A DNA stretch of 64,000 nucleotides from Ciceribacter sp. L1K22 (GTDB lineage Bacteria; Pseudomonadota; Alphaproteobacteria; Rhizobiales; Rhizobiaceae), in contig NZ_JAGFPK010000001.1 in the NCBI RefSeq assembly GCF_017599385.1, positions 2,586,030 through 2,650,029 of the forward strand. The letters are read 5' to 3'. Position 1 is the stretch's first letter. Each line of letters starts with the position of its first letter. This document shows, piece after piece, positions 39,387-49,188 of this stretch. The notes beneath the pieces were generated by a model. The model did not search any database. It was not told the DNA's origin and saw nothing but the letters and a program-made list of their open reading frames with translations. Both the position numbers and the translations under genes were made by a program.

Positions 39387-40085
39387 TTATTTTTGTGTCT
39401 CGACCGTGCGCGCGCCGGACGGACCGGCGATGATCGCAAGCGCAGCCAGATTGATGAAAAGCCCGTGCTCGACGACCCCCGGAATCGCGTTCAGCGAAGC
39501 TCCGAGCGCCTCTGCATCAGGAATACGGCCAAAAGATGCATCAAGGATCAGGTGCCCGCCATCCGTCATGAAAGGATCGTCACCCGACTTGCGCGGGGCG
39601 ATATCGCCGCTGAGACCGAGCCGTGCGGCGACCTTCTCGATGGCGATGCGGGTTGCGACCTGACCGAAGGGATTGATCTCGATCGGCAACGGGAATGCGC
39701 CGAGCGTGTCGACCATCTTCGTCTCGTCAGCGATCACGATCATCCGCGAGGAGGCCGCTGCCACGATTTTCTCGCGCAGCAGAGCGCCACCGCCACCCTT
39801 GATCAGGCGCAACGAGCGATCCACCTCGTCGGCGCCGTCGATGGTGAGATCGAGTTCGGGGAGTTCGTCGAGCGATTTCAGCGGCACGCCGAGTTCGACA
39901 CACAGCCGCGCTGTACGTTCGGAGGTCGGAACGCCCTCGACCTTCAGCCCGGAGGCCACCTTTTCCGCCAGCAACCGGACGAATTCTTCGGCGGTCGACC
40001 CAGTCCCGATCCCGAGCCGCATGCCGTCCTCGACATGCGACAGCGCCGCCTCGGCGGCCTTGATCTTCATCTGGCGGGCGTCCAT
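39387..40085 (-). CDS. rpiA: Ribose-5-phosphate isomerase A
   Basis: RpiA interconverts ribose 5-phosphate and ribulose 5-phosphate in the pentose phosphate pathway. The 232-residue protein has GTGSTAEEF near residue 27, DGADEVD near ~81 and [11 protein letters not shown] near ~94, which hold the phosphate and catalytic Asp/Lys residues. The start at ATG 40085 fits the family length; upstream frame has no credible start. First gene of a short transcript with the DUF2059 gene, divergent from gph. Confidence 0.95.
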   Translation of the reverse strand: MDARQMKIKAAEAALSHVEDGMRLGIGTGSTAEEFVRLLAEKVASGLKVEGVPTSERTARLCVELGVPLKSLDELPELDLTIDGADEVDRSLRLIKGGGGALLREKIVAAASSRMIVIADETKMVDTLGAFPLPIEINPFGQVATRIAIEKVAARLGLSGDIAPRKSGDDPFMTDGGHLILDASFGRIPDAEALGASLNAIPGVVEHGLFINLAALAIIAGPSGARTVETQK

Positions 40086-40231
40086 GCGCCGGATACTCCG
40101 TCTGTTTCGTCGCAAGCTGTTTACACGCCTCGCCCGCCAAACGAAAGCCCCTTTTGCCACCCTCGCCCGCCTTGCATTTCGGGCATGCGTGACGTACGCG
40201 CAGACCATGAAACGCTTCGAAAGGCCGCGCC

Positions 40232-40903
40232 GTGACAGTCACCACAATCGTATTCGACCTTGACGGAACGCTGGTGGATACCGCTCCGGACCTGATGCAC
40301 AGCCTGAACCACACGATCGCCGCTGTCGGTCTGGCGCCTGTCGGCTACGAGGACATAACTCATCTCGTCGGACAGGGCGCCAAGGTGATGATCGAGCGGG
40401 CCTTCAGGCTGCGTGAAGCACCCCTGGCGGATAGCGAACTGCCAGCCCTTCTCGACCGTTTCATCGACCACTATTCCGCGCATATGCCGGGCGAAAGCCT
40501 CCCCTTTCCGGGGGTCGTCGACGCCCTCGACCGGCTGACGGCTGCCGGCTACCGGTTGGCGGTATGCACCAACAAGATGGAGCGCCTTGCCGTTCCTCTG
40601 ATCGCAAATCTCGGCCTTGGCGATCGTTTCGCGGCGATAGCGGGCGGCGACACCTTCCCCACCCGCAAACCGGACGGGGCGCATATCGTGTCGACGGTTG
40701 AAAAGGCCGGCGGCGATCCCCGCCGTGCGATCATGGTCGGCGATAGCGTCAACGACATCCTGGCGGCCCAGAATGCCCGAATGCCTTCGATCGCCGTGCC
40801 GTTCGGCTATTCGGATGTCCCGGTCGACACACTCGGCGCCGACCGCATCATCAGTCACTTCGACCAGCTGACATCGGAACTGGTCGAAGCTCTTCTCGCC
40901 TGA
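40232..40903 (+). CDS. gph: Phosphoglycolate phosphatase (HAD superfamily)
   Basis: The 223-residue HAD hydrolase removes phosphate from 2-phosphoglycolate. It starts at GTG 40232 with AAGG eight bases upstream. The nucleophile motif [14 protein letters not shown] is at residues ~8-21, motif II is VCTNKMER near ~110, motif III Lys is in TRKPDGAH, and motif IV is [11 protein letters not shown] near ~170. Other HAD phosphatases look alike, so exact substrate is inferred from similarity. Confidence 0.85.
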   Translation: MTVTTIVFDLDGTLVDTAPDLMHSLNHTIAAVGLAPVGYEDITHLVGQGAKVMIERAFRLREAPLADSELPALLDRFIDHYSAHMPGESLPFPGVVDALDRLTAAGYRLAVCTNKMERLAVPLIANLGLGDRFAAIAGGDTFPTRKPDGAHIVSTVEKAGGDPRRAIMVGDSVNDILAAQNARMPSIAVPFGYSDVPVDTLGADRIISHFDQLTSELVEALLA

Positions 40904-40921
40904 AGCCGTTGAGCCAGGGCG

Positions 40922-42823
40922 TCAGCCCTGGGCTCCGCGTGCCTTGGTCGTTGCCTCGAACGCCTTCATCGTGTGCTCGTCGCGACCATAGACGTCGTCG
41001 AAGAACTCGACCTGACCGTCCTTGTTCGGCCACGCCGTGAAATAGGACACGTAGACTGGAATGTCGCCCTTGACCGGGATCGCCTTGTTGCGACCCTGGG
41101 CGATCTCCCGGCCGACGTCCTCGACGCTCGTGCCCAGCACCGCCGCCGCCATCACCCGCGGTTCCGCAAGGCGCACGCAGCCATGGCTGAGCGCCCGGAC
41201 GTCACGCTGGAAGAAGCTCTTTTGCGGCGTGTCGTGCATGTAGATCGCGTGGCTGTTGGGGAACAGGATCTTCAGTTCGCCAAGCGCATTGCCGCCGCCC
41301 GGCGGCTGACGGACATCGACGCTGTGGGTCGAGTTCCAGTCGACCTGGCTCGATGCGACGGTTCGGCCCTTATAGCTCACTTCATAGCCGAGACGATCGA
41401 GATAGGTCGGATCCTGGCGCAGCTTCGGCAGCATCTCGTTGACGATGATTGACTGCGGCACGCCCCAATAGGGATTGACCTCGACGGTCTCGATCTTGTC
41501 CTGGAAGAAATAGGTCTGGTTGGCGCGCGAGCCGACAACGACGCGCATCGACAGCTGCTCGCGTCCATCATTGACATAATAGACACGATAGGCCGGCTGG
41601 TTGATGAAGACGTAGCGCGAGCCGAGATCGGCAGGAAGCCAGCGCAACTGCTCCATGGCGATCACGAGCTTGGAAATCTTCTCGGCATTGCTGTGCCCGA
41701 CGAGCGCGCGGATCGTGGCGGGGCCAATGACGCCATCCGGCTTCAGGCCGGCTTCCTTCTGGAAATCCTCGACGGCAGCGACGAGTTCTGGCGTGTAATC
41801 CTGACCATCGACATAGGCTGAAAGCGTCGCGGCATGCGTAGCCTTCATCGCCTCCGATCCGTTCTTGCGCAGCGCCGCGACGACATTGCGAAGTTCGGGG
41901 CTCGTATTGCCGGGTTTCAGGAGCGTGCCGCTGGCGATCACGATCGACGGACCGGCGGAGGCTTCCTCGGCCCGCAGCTTCGCCAGCTCGCCCTTCAGCG
42001 CCGCAAATTGCGGGCTGGACGGGTCACGGTTGCGCAGATAGGCCGCGACATCGGGGCTGAGCCGCAGCATGTTGAGCACAGGTCCGAGGTTGACCGGCTT
42101 GCGCTTGAAGTCATGGTAGCCGGAGAGCTTGTTCGGGTCGATCCGACCGCGCACCGTGTCCTGAACATAGGCGACGACCTTGGCCGACAGCATCAGCTCG
42201 AACCGTGCCAGCGCGCGGCGCTGGGCATCGATATCGGTAGCGGCGAGCGTGGCTTCGGGAGGGCTGACCAGGTAGTCGGACGCATCCAGACCGACATCGC
42301 CTGCGGCAGCCAGCGCCGACATCGCCGATTTCGCCTTTTCGGTAACCGCATCGCCTTCGACCCAGATCAACGGCTTGCCGGAGGCATAATAAGCCTCGAC
42401 CGCCTTGGCGACGTCGTCGGTCGCCAGAACCTTAGTCTCGGCAAGGGCCGCCCGAACGTCGGAAACAGGCGCAACCGAGCCGGTCGTCACGTCGGTGTCG
42501 GTCGCAGCCGGTGCGGAGACGGCGGGCAAAGCGATCTTGATCGGCCGCTGCGCCTCGGTCTTGTAGGTGTAGTAACGCGGTCCGCTCACCTTCGGCAGCG
42601 GTTCGGGATCGCCGTCGAGCATCGGCGCGGCAGCGGACGAGGAGCCGCCGAAAAGCGTGGGACGCTTTTCAGCATTCCTCTCTGTCGACTTGCCGGGGCC
42701 GCCGCGCAGAAGGTCCATCAGCGTGGTCGCGTGGGCATCCGCAACGAGGGCGGTGCTCGCAATCAGGGAAATGGACAGGGCCGAGGCCCAAACGAATGGT
42801 GTCTTGAACTTAGGCAATGTCAT
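40922..42823 (-). CDS. L,D-transpeptidase (YcbB/LdtD type) with peptidoglycan-binding domain
   Basis: A 633-residue cell-wall enzyme. A signal or anchor lies at residues ~8-32. A Ser/Pro/Thr-rich linker is followed by a scaffold region, a peptidoglycan-binding repeat (VEDFQKEAGLKPDGVIGPAT near ~365) and a YkuD catalytic domain (~410-560) with HDTPQKSFF and SHGCVRL; Cys549 is the catalytic residue. Such enzymes form 3-3 crosslinks, abundant in Rhizobiales where they support polar growth. A CtrA-type site lies 176 bases upstream. Confidence 0.92.
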   Translation of the reverse strand: MTLPKFKTPFVWASALSISLIASTALVADAHATTLMDLLRGGPGKSTERNAEKRPTLFGGSSSAAAPMLDGDPEPLPKVSGPRYYTYKTEAQRPIKIALPAVSAPAATDTDVTTGSVAPVSDVRAALAETKVLATDDVAKAVEAYYASGKPLIWVEGDAVTEKAKSAMSALAAAGDVGLDASDYLVSPPEATLAATDIDAQRRALARFELMLSAKVVAYVQDTVRGRIDPNKLSGYHDFKRKPVNLGPVLNMLRLSPDVAAYLRNRDPSSPQFAALKGELAKLRAEEASAGPSIVIASGTLLKPGNTSPELRNVVAALRKNGSEAMKATHAATLSAYVDGQDYTPELVAAVEDFQKEAGLKPDGVIGPATIRALVGHSNAEKISKLVIAMEQLRWLPADLGSRYVFINQPAYRVYYVNDGREQLSMRVVVGSRANQTYFFQDKIETVEVNPYWGVPQSIIVNEMLPKLRQDPTYLDRLGYEVSYKGRTVASSQVDWNSTHSVDVRQPPGGGNALGELKILFPNSHAIYMHDTPQKSFFQRDVRALSHGCVRLAEPRVMAAAVLGTSVEDVGREIAQGRNKAIPVKGDIPVYVSYFTAWPNKDGQVEFFDDVYGRDEHTMKAFEATTKARGAQG

Positions 42824-43184
42824 TCCCCGACGGATCTAGGCGAAGGCTGAATCGAAGTTTGGAGCTGAATGCTCCAGTTAGCGGATAGGCGAAAGGTTGA
42901 AAAGGCAAAGCCTGCAACACCCGTCGGCTAATTTGTCACTTGTCCGTGAGACGGCCACGGTGCTCGTCACAGGCCAACGATTGTAAAAGGGCCGCCAGTT
43001 AATGCAAAGTTAATCTGGACCGTAAAATCCACAGCATTCCTCGGTGACCTCGGAACGCCGCCAGCGCGTGAGCGAAAAACGATAAGATGACTGCAGACAT
43101 CAAATTAACCGCTTCATCGTATCGCCGACCGGCAGGCCGTTGTGATAAGGCGATGGCCTGCAATTTCTGTGACGGAGACACTTC
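42824..43184. other. Divergent intergenic region between the L,D-transpeptidase gene and fumC
   Basis: About 360 bases. An exact TTAA-N7-TTAA site is at 42999-43013 within CCAG/CTGG arms. A 33-codon frame begins at ATG 43087 and its TGA overlaps the fumC ATG; it has no clear ribosome-binding site and may be a leader peptide or chance. Nothing else is recognised. Confidence 0.5.
42999..43013. promoter_or_regulatory. Exact CtrA-type binding site (TTAA-N7-TTAA)
   Basis: TTAA at 42999-43002 and 43010-43013 are separated by exactly seven bases, the CtrA consensus of alphaproteobacteria. The two half-sites lie inside the inverted CCAG/CTGG. The site could control the L,D-transpeptidase gene or fumC. 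CtrA binding is inference from the motif. Confidence 0.5.
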
Positions 43185-44576
43185 ATGACGACGACACGCA
43201 CCGAAACCGACACCTTTGGCCCGATCGACGTGGCGGCCGACCGCTACTGGGGCGCGCAAGCCGAACGCTCGCGCGGCAACTTCAAGATCGGCTGGGAAAA
43301 GCAGCCGCTGTCGGTCGTTCGTGCGCTCGGCATCGTCAAGAAGGCGGCCGCCCGCGCCAACATGGCGCTCGGCGTTCTCGATCCGAAGATCGGCAATGTG
43401 ATCGTGGACGCCGCGCAGGAGGTGATCGACGGCAAGCTCGACGACCATTTCCCGCTGGTCGTCTGGCAGACCGGGTCCGGCACCCAGTCCAACATGAATG
43501 CCAACGAGGTGATCTCCAACCGCGCCATCGAAATGCTGGGCGGCGAGATGGGCTCGAAGAAGCCGGTCCACCCCAACGACCACGTCAACATGAGCCAGTC
43601 GTCGAATGATACCTATCCGACGGCCATGCACATCGCCTGCGCCGAGCAGATCGCCCATCACCTGATCCCGGCTCTCACCCATATGCACAAGGCGCTGGAG
43701 GCGAAGTCGCAGGCCTTCGCGCACATCATCAAGATCGGCCGCACCCATACGCAGGACGCGACGCCGCTCACGTTGGGTCAGGAGTTCGGCGGCTATGCAG
43801 CCCAGGTGCATTCGGCGATCAAGCGCATCGGCGACACCATGGGCGGACTGCTGGAACTCGCACAGGGCGGCACGGCCGTCGGCACCGGCCTCAATGCTCC
43901 TGTGGGCTTCGCCGAAAAGGTCGCAGAGGAAATCGCCAGGATTACCGGCATGCCGTTCGTGACCGCGCCCAACAAGTTCGAGGCGCTCGCCGCCCATGAC
44001 GCAATGGTCTTTGCCCATGGCGCCATCAACGCCGCGGCCGCCGCCTGCTTCAAGATCGCAAACGACATCCGCTTCCTCGGCTCCGGTCCCCGCGCCGGAC
44101 TCGGCGAGCTGGCCCTGCCGGAAAACGAACCGGGCTCGTCGATCATGCCCGGCAAGGTCAACCCGACCCAGTCGGAGGCGATGACTCAGGTCTGCGCCCA
44201 CATCTTCGGCAACCAGGCGGCCATCACCTTCGCCGGCAGCCAGGGCCATTTCGAGCTCAACGTCTACAATCCGATGATGGCCTACAATTTCCTGCAGTCG
44301 GTACAGTTGCTCGGCGACGCCGCGATCTCCTTCACCGACAATTGCGTCGTCGGCATCCAAGCCCGCGAGGACAATATCAAGAAGGGCGTCGAGAATTCGC
44401 TGATGCTGGTCACGGCGCTGAACTCGCGTCTCGGCTACGACACCTGCGCGAAGATCGCCAAGACAGCCCACAAGAACGGCACGACGCTGCGCGAGGAAGC
44501 GGTCGGCGGCGGTTACCTGACGAACGAGGAGTTCGACCAGCTGGTGCGGCCGGAACTGATGATCGGTCCGAAGTAA
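43185..44576 (+). CDS. fumC: Fumarate hydratase, class II
   Basis: The 463-residue iron-independent fumarase interconverts fumarate and malate in the TCA cycle. It has [14 protein letters not shown] near residue 97, the substrate-binding [13 protein letters not shown] near ~138 and the lyase-1 signature [15 protein letters not shown] near ~318. Length and start (GGAG seven bases before ATG 43185) are normal. A second, oxygen-labile class I fumarase lies 1.1 kb downstream. A long perfect hairpin follows at 44594-44623. Confidence 0.96.
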   Translation: MTTTRTETDTFGPIDVAADRYWGAQAERSRGNFKIGWEKQPLSVVRALGIVKKAAARANMALGVLDPKIGNVIVDAAQEVIDGKLDDHFPLVVWQTGSGTQSNMNANEVISNRAIEMLGGEMGSKKPVHPNDHVNMSQSSNDTYPTAMHIACAEQIAHHLIPALTHMHKALEAKSQAFAHIIKIGRTHTQDATPLTLGQEFGGYAAQVHSAIKRIGDTMGGLLELAQGGTAVGTGLNAPVGFAEKVAEEIARITGMPFVTAPNKFEALAAHDAMVFAHGAINAAAAACFKIANDIRFLGSGPRAGLGELALPENEPGSSIMPGKVNPTQSEAMTQVCAHIFGNQAAITFAGSQGHFELNVYNPMMAYNFLQSVQLLGDAAISFTDNCVVGIQAREDNIKKGVENSLMLVTALNSRLGYDTCAKIAKTAHKNGTTLREEAVGGGYLTNEEFDQLVRPELMIGPK

Positions 44577-44593
44577 GCCGCGTCACATCTCGG

Positions 44594-44623
44594 CGAGGTG
44601 AGCGTCAGACCGTGCTCACCTCG
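44594..44623. terminator. Ten-base-pair hairpin at the convergent ends of fumC and the GGDEF gene
   Basis: CGAGGTGAGC (44594-44603) pairs perfectly with GCTCACCTCG (44614-44623) around a 10-base loop. No U-tract follows. Its right half lies inside the last codons of the convergent GGDEF-like gene. Confidence 0.4.
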
Positions 44624-45480
44624 ACACGGTTTCGTCCGGTTTCCTTCGCGCGGTAGACAGCCATATCCGCCGCGTGAATGAGTTCGGCAATCGACGGGTT
44701 TTTCGAGGCCCGCGTCGCAACGCCAAAGCTCGAAATCAATGCGCCCTGCTCCACGGCATTCGTCGAGGCAGTCTCGAGAGTAGCCCGCAAGGCTTCCGCC
44801 CGTTCGCGCGCGTCCTTCTGGCTCGCCCCTGCAAGGACCAGCGCAAAGGTCTTCTCCGACAGGCGCCCGCCAAGATCGGCGGGGCCAAGCACACCGCGAA
44901 CGATGTCGCCGACGACGACCAGAGCCCTGTCGGCCGCCTCGCGGCCATGCCGGCGTCGGATGTCGCCGTATCGGTCGAGGTCGAAGACGACGACGCTCAG
45001 CTTTCCCTGGCCGAGGACGACCTCCGCCAGCCGCTCGTCGCCCATGTCATAGATACCGCGCGCGTTCGCTAGTCCGGTCAAGGGGTCGCGCATGGCGCGC
45101 TCGGTCACCTGCTCTCCCAAAACGGCGATCTCGCCAACGAGGCCGCAGACGCCACGCGTGACGATCCCGATCTCGCTATTTCCGCGCTTGTCGAGCCTGC
45201 TTTCGCTGAGATGACCGGTCGCGCGGTAGACGGAAATGGCCTTGGACAGTCGGCGGATTGGTGAAACGATCTTCCACATCAGCCCGAGGCAGACGACAGT
45301 CCCGACCAGAGTGGCACCGAGCACGGTCCAGAATGCCGCAAGGTCCTCAGCCAAGCCGCGCGAGAAGAACAGGGCGGCCAGAGCCAGCAGCGGCAGGTGA
45401 ATGCAGACGAAGCTGACCACGAATATTCTGAAGATCACCGTCTGATGCCACACCGGTGATTGCTGCGTCGTCCTGCTCAT
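44605..45480 (-). CDS. Membrane protein with degenerate GGDEF domain
   Basis: A 291-residue protein with two membrane helices (~16-40 and ~45-68), a HAMP-like linker (RRLSKAISVYRATGHL) and a diguanylate-cyclase fold (RDPLTGLANARGI, VVFDLDRYGDIRRRHG). The signature is not GGDEF: the segment reads RLSEKTFALVL, so S-E-K-T-F replaces the active-site loop, and cyclase activity is unlikely. ATG 45480 has GGAG six bases upstream. Convergent with fumC and divergent from the class I fumarase. It may bind c-di-GMP or a partner. Confidence 0.8.
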   Translation of the reverse strand: MSRTTQQSPVWHQTVIFRIFVVSFVCIHLPLLALAALFFSRGLAEDLAAFWTVLGATLVGTVVCLGLMWKIVSPIRRLSKAISVYRATGHLSESRLDKRGNSEIGIVTRGVCGLVGEIAVLGEQVTERAMRDPLTGLANARGIYDMGDERLAEVVLGQGKLSVVVFDLDRYGDIRRRHGREAADRALVVVGDIVRGVLGPADLGGRLSEKTFALVLAGASQKDARERAEALRATLETASTNAVEQGALISSFGVATRASKNPSIAELIHAADMAVYRAKETGRNRVEVSTV

Positions 45481-45667
45481 TCCTGTCTCCGCTCGTCGTG
45501 TCCTGTCGCCCCTCATGTCATGACAGACATTATGAATATCCTAAAAAGGGAATGCTATGTCTCCGTCCTGACCGGCCGTGGCCATAGGCTTTCGGCTCAT
45601 TGAAATTCCGCCCCGATAATCCTAAACCACGGCGATTTTTCCGCGTCCGCACGAAAGGCTCGCATCC

Positions 45668-47275
45668 ATGGCTGACGATCTCTTCCCACTTGGCGAAGAC
45701 CAGACCCCCTACCGCAAGATCACGTCGGACTACGTGTCGACGACCAGCTTCAACGGCAAGGACATCCTGTCCGTCGATCCGGAAGGCATCCGCCTTCTCG
45801 CCGAAACCGCGATGGCCGACATCAACCATCTCCTGCGTCCGGGCCACCTGAAACAGCTGGCCTCGATCCTCGAAGACCCGGAAGCCACCGATAATGACCG
45901 CTTCGTCGCCTATGACCTGCTGAAGAACGCCAATATCGCCGCCGGCGGCATCCTGCCCATGTGCCAGGATACAGGCACCGCGATCGTGATGGCGAAGAAA
46001 GGCCGTCGCGTCTGGACCGAGGGTGGCGACTACGAGGCGCTGGCCCAGGGCGTGCGCGATGCCTATGAGCGCAAGAACCTGCGCTACTCGCAGCTCGCGC
46101 CGCTGAAGATGTTCGAGGAAAAGAACACGAAGACCAACCTCCCGGCACAAATAGACATCTACGAGGAGGGCGAGGACGCCTACAAGTTCCTGTTCATGGC
46201 CAAGGGGGGTGGCTCGGCCAACAAGACCTTCCTCTACCAGGGCACACCGTCGCTGCTGACTCACGACCGGATGATCGACTTCCTCAAGGAGAAGATCCTC
46301 ACCCTGGGTACGGCGGCCTGTCCCCCCTACCACCTGGCGATCGTCATCGGCGGCCTCTCGGCGGAGATGACGCTGAAGACCGTCAAGCTCGCTTCGGCGC
46401 GCTACCTCGACGACCTGCCGACCGAAGGGTCCGAAAGCGGCCACGCCTTCCGCGACATCGAGATGGAGAAGGAAATCCACAAGCTCACCCAGTCCATGGG
46501 CGTCGGCGCCCAGTTCGGCGGCAAGTATTTCTGTCATGACGTCCGCGTCATCCGCCTGCCCCGCCACGGCGCCTCGCTGCCGATCGGGCTCGGTGTCAGC
46601 TGTTCCGCCGACCGCCAGGCGAAGGGCAAGATCACGAAGGATGGCATCTATATCGAGCAGCTGGAAACCAATCCGTCGAAATACATGCCTGATATCGACG
46701 AAAGCGCCCTCTCCTCCTCGGTCGTGAAGATCGACCTCAACCAGCCGATGAGCGCCATTCTGGCCGAGCTGACGAAGCATCCGGTCAAGACGCGGCTGTC
46801 GCTGACAGGCACGATCATCGTCGCCCGCGACCTGGCTCATTCGAAGATCAGGGAACGGCTGGAAAAGGGCGAAGGCATGCCCGACTACATGAAGAACCAT
46901 CCGGTCTACTACGCCGGCCCGGCCAAGACCCCTGCTGGCTACGCCTCCGGCTCCTTCGGCCCGACGACCGCCGGACGCATGGACAGCTATGTCGACCAGT
47001 TCCAGTCCTTCGGCGGCTCCATGGTGATGCTTGCCAAGGGCAACCGGTCCCGCGCGGTCCGCGAGGCCTGCAAGACGCATGGCGGCTTCTACCTCGGCTC
47101 GATCGGCGGCCCCGCCGCCCGCCTCGCCCAGGACTGCATCCGCAAGGTCGAGGTGCTCGAATATCCGGAACTCGGCATGGAGGCGGTCTGGAAAATCGAG
47201 GTCGAGGACTTCCCCGCCTTCATCGTGACCGACGACAAGGGCAATGATTTCTTCCAGGAATTCAACCTTGGATGA
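45668..47275 (+). CDS. fumA: Fumarate hydratase, class I (iron-sulfur, FumA/FumB type)
   Basis: A 535-residue class I fumarase fusing the alpha and beta halves. Cluster ligands are visible: Cys in MCQDTGTA near residue 99, Cys in [21 protein letters not shown] and Cys in GVSCSADRQ (three Cys hold a [4Fe-4S] cluster). The beta half carries [17 protein letters not shown] and [11 protein letters not shown]. It catalyses the same reaction as FumC, but is oxygen-sensitive. The start at ATG 45668 is 187 bases from the divergent GGDEF-like gene. A hairpin lies 11 bases after the stop. Confidence 0.94.
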   Translation: MADDLFPLGEDQTPYRKITSDYVSTTSFNGKDILSVDPEGIRLLAETAMADINHLLRPGHLKQLASILEDPEATDNDRFVAYDLLKNANIAAGGILPMCQDTGTAIVMAKKGRRVWTEGGDYEALAQGVRDAYERKNLRYSQLAPLKMFEEKNTKTNLPAQIDIYEEGEDAYKFLFMAKGGGSANKTFLYQGTPSLLTHDRMIDFLKEKILTLGTAACPPYHLAIVIGGLSAEMTLKTVKLASARYLDDLPTEGSESGHAFRDIEMEKEIHKLTQSMGVGAQFGGKYFCHDVRVIRLPRHGASLPIGLGVSCSADRQAKGKITKDGIYIEQLETNPSKYMPDIDESALSSSVVKIDLNQPMSAILAELTKHPVKTRLSLTGTIIVARDLAHSKIRERLEKGEGMPDYMKNHPVYYAGPAKTPAGYASGSFGPTTAGRMDSYVDQFQSFGGSMVMLAKGNRSRAVREACKTHGGFYLGSIGGPAARLAQDCIRKVEVLEYPELGMEAVWKIEVEDFPAFIVTDDKGNDFFQEFNLG

Positions 47276-47286
47276 AGCGGGTACGC

Positions 47287-47316
47287 GCCGGGCAAAGCGG
47301 CAAGACTTTGCCCGGC
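47287..47316 (+). terminator. Eleven-base-pair hairpin after fumA without a U-tract
   Basis: GCCGGGCAAAG (47287-47297) pairs perfectly with CTTTGCCCGGC (47306-47316) around an 8-base loop. It is followed by ACCCAAAAATTC, so the U-tract of a classical terminator is missing. Confidence 0.45.
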
Positions 47317-47473
47317 ACCCAAAAATTCAAATAAAGACAATCACTTGGTTGGATTCTTGCTGAGATACCCAAGAATTACTGAACCACAACTGGGGTAATC
47401 TCCATTAAAACTTTTCAAACAATTTTACCGTAACCATTAAGCGAATGCGGTTTAAGAATTTGGGGGCATGCGG

Positions 47474-48535
47474 ATGGCCACGGCAACGACGCCGAAGGGT
47501 ATGAATCCGGACATTGGCGCACAGATCAGCTATGCCATGCGTTCCATGGGCATTGCCCCGATCCCGCGCAATTACGAGCTTTTTTACGAAGCCTACATAG
47601 GGTCCAATCCGGCGCTCAGCCGCGAACTGGCGGCACTCGGAAGCCAGGCGACCCAGGAAGAGCTCGACGCCATCGGCCAGCAGTATTTCTCTTCGCAGCA
47701 TGGGCGAATGGTGGAGACTGCGCACGACCGGATCGCCGCCGAACTGGACAGCCTGCTTCGCCTGCTGCGCCAGGAACAGAATTCGCTGGAAAGCTACAGC
47801 CGCCTTCTCGGCGAAACCTATTCGCGCATCAATTCCAAGAACAACGCCAGCGCCGATATCCTCAGAAGCGCAATCACAATTCTGACGGAAGCAACCGAGG
47901 GCACCATGGCCCACGGAGAACAGACCGTTGAAAGCGTCACGCGCAAGTCCCACGAAATGGACATGGTGCGCAAAGAGCTCGACGAATACAAGCGGATCGC
48001 CAACACCGATTCTCTCACCCGTCTGTCAAACCGCCGCGCCTTCGACGACCGACTTGCCGCAGTCTACGACGGCAGCGCCGGGCTGACCGGCCTCATCCTG
48101 ATCGACATCGATCATTTCAAGCGCGTCAACGACAGTTTCGGCCATCCCGTTGGCGACAAGGTGCTCGCCACCGTCGCCACCGTGATCCGCAACCATGTGC
48201 GCAAGGACAGCTTCATCGCCCGCACCGGCGGCGAGGAATTCGCCGTCATCGTTGACGGACTGGGCGCGGAAGAAATCCAGCAGATCTGCGAGCGCGTTCG
48301 AACAGCGCTCGAGTCCACTCCGTTCAAGAACTCGAAGTCCGGCGTCAACTATGGCCCGATCACCATTTCTCTCGGCTACTGCATGGCAGGAGAAGCGGAC
48401 GATGCGGGCGACCTCTACAGCAAGGCCGATATCGCGCTCTACTGTGCCAAACATGCCGGACGAAACCGCACCAAGATGTTCGAAGCCGGCATGCAGAAGG
48501 ATTTCACGAAGAGCTGGTTGATCTATCGCCGCTGA
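47474..48535 (+). CDS. Diguanylate cyclase with N-terminal helical sensor region
   Basis: A 353-residue soluble protein. Residues 1-~180 are helical and polar (PRNYELFYEAYIGSNPALSRE, then a coiled stretch), without membrane segments. The C-terminal GGDEF domain is canonical: ADTDSLTRLSNRRAF region, IDIDHFKRVNDSFGH and RTGGEEFAVIV, so c-di-GMP synthesis is expected. No RxxD inhibitory site is seen just before GGEEF. The ATG at 47474 has GGGGG seven bases upstream; the ATG at 47468 is in frame too. Confidence 0.9.
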   Translation: MATATTPKGMNPDIGAQISYAMRSMGIAPIPRNYELFYEAYIGSNPALSRELAALGSQATQEELDAIGQQYFSSQHGRMVETAHDRIAAELDSLLRLLRQEQNSLESYSRLLGETYSRINSKNNASADILRSAITILTEATEGTMAHGEQTVESVTRKSHEMDMVRKELDEYKRIANTDSLTRLSNRRAFDDRLAAVYDGSAGLTGLILIDIDHFKRVNDSFGHPVGDKVLATVATVIRNHVRKDSFIARTGGEEFAVIVDGLGAEEIQQICERVRTALESTPFKNSKSGVNYGPITISLGYCMAGEADDAGDLYSKADIALYCAKHAGRNRTKMFEAGMQKDFTKSWLIYRR

Positions 48536-48544
48536 ACCGAAAGA

Positions 48545-49153
48545 TTACCACATCGTCTTGGCGGCCCGCTCCGGCCACTGCCTGTCATAGGTTTCCTTGT
48601 CGAAATCGGCTTTCGCCGCCTGCAGGAGATCACCGGGCGTTGGCAGGTTCTTCGGATCGGCGTAACGCTGCGGGTTCCAGAGTTGCGACCGGATCAGCGC
48701 CCGCGCGCACTGGAAATAGACCTCATCGATCTCGATCAGCACGACGCTGCGCGGATGTCTGCCCTCCATCTCGAAGCTCGCGAGAAGGTCCGGATCGACG
48801 GATACGACGGCCTTGCCGTTGACGCGCATGGCCGTATTCGAGCCCGGGACGAGGAACATGAGCGCGACACGCGGATCGCGCACGATGTTGAGGAGCGAAT
48901 CGATCCGGTTGTTGCCGCGCCAGTCCGGCAGCGCGAGCCGTGTCGGGCTTTCGACGCGGACGACGCTGCCATCGTCGCCGCGCGGGGAACAGTCCATGCC
49001 CTCCGGGCCGATGGTTGCCAGCGCCACGAACGGCGAGGCTTCGATCATCTGCCTGTATGCAGGCGTGAGAGACGCTGTGACCTTGACCACAGATGCTTCG
49101 CTGACACCGTCATAGATCGCCTTGAGCTCTTCTACGCTGCGAAGAATGGTCAT
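48545..49153 (-). CDS. Pyridoxamine 5'-phosphate oxidase-family flavoprotein
   Basis: A 202-residue protein with the split-barrel FMN fold: FVALATIGPEGMDCSPRGDD, then LPDWRGNNRIDSLLNIVRDP, then ALMFLVPGSNTAMRVNGKA. These match PNPOx-like proteins of the MSMEG_1061 type. Function is unassigned for this subgroup; it is unlikely to be the vitamin B6 enzyme PdxH. Convergent with the GGDEF gene, nine bases between stops. Confidence 0.82.
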   Translation of the reverse strand: MTILRSVEELKAIYDGVSEASVVKVTASLTPAYRQMIEASPFVALATIGPEGMDCSPRGDDGSVVRVESPTRLALPDWRGNNRIDSLLNIVRDPRVALMFLVPGSNTAMRVNGKAVVSVDPDLLASFEMEGRHPRSVVLIEIDEVYFQCARALIRSQLWNPQRYADPKNLPTPGDLLQAAKADFDKETYDRQWPERAAKTMW

Positions 49154-49188
49154 GTCGGATGCGCCTCCCTTGGGGTGTCTCCCTGCTG

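Noticed and set aside
37203..40235. 1010-codon rightward frame across gor, the DUF2059 gene and rpiA
   Set aside because: It lies opposite three well-supported genes and is rich in Arg/Asp/His; shadow of GC-skewed codons.
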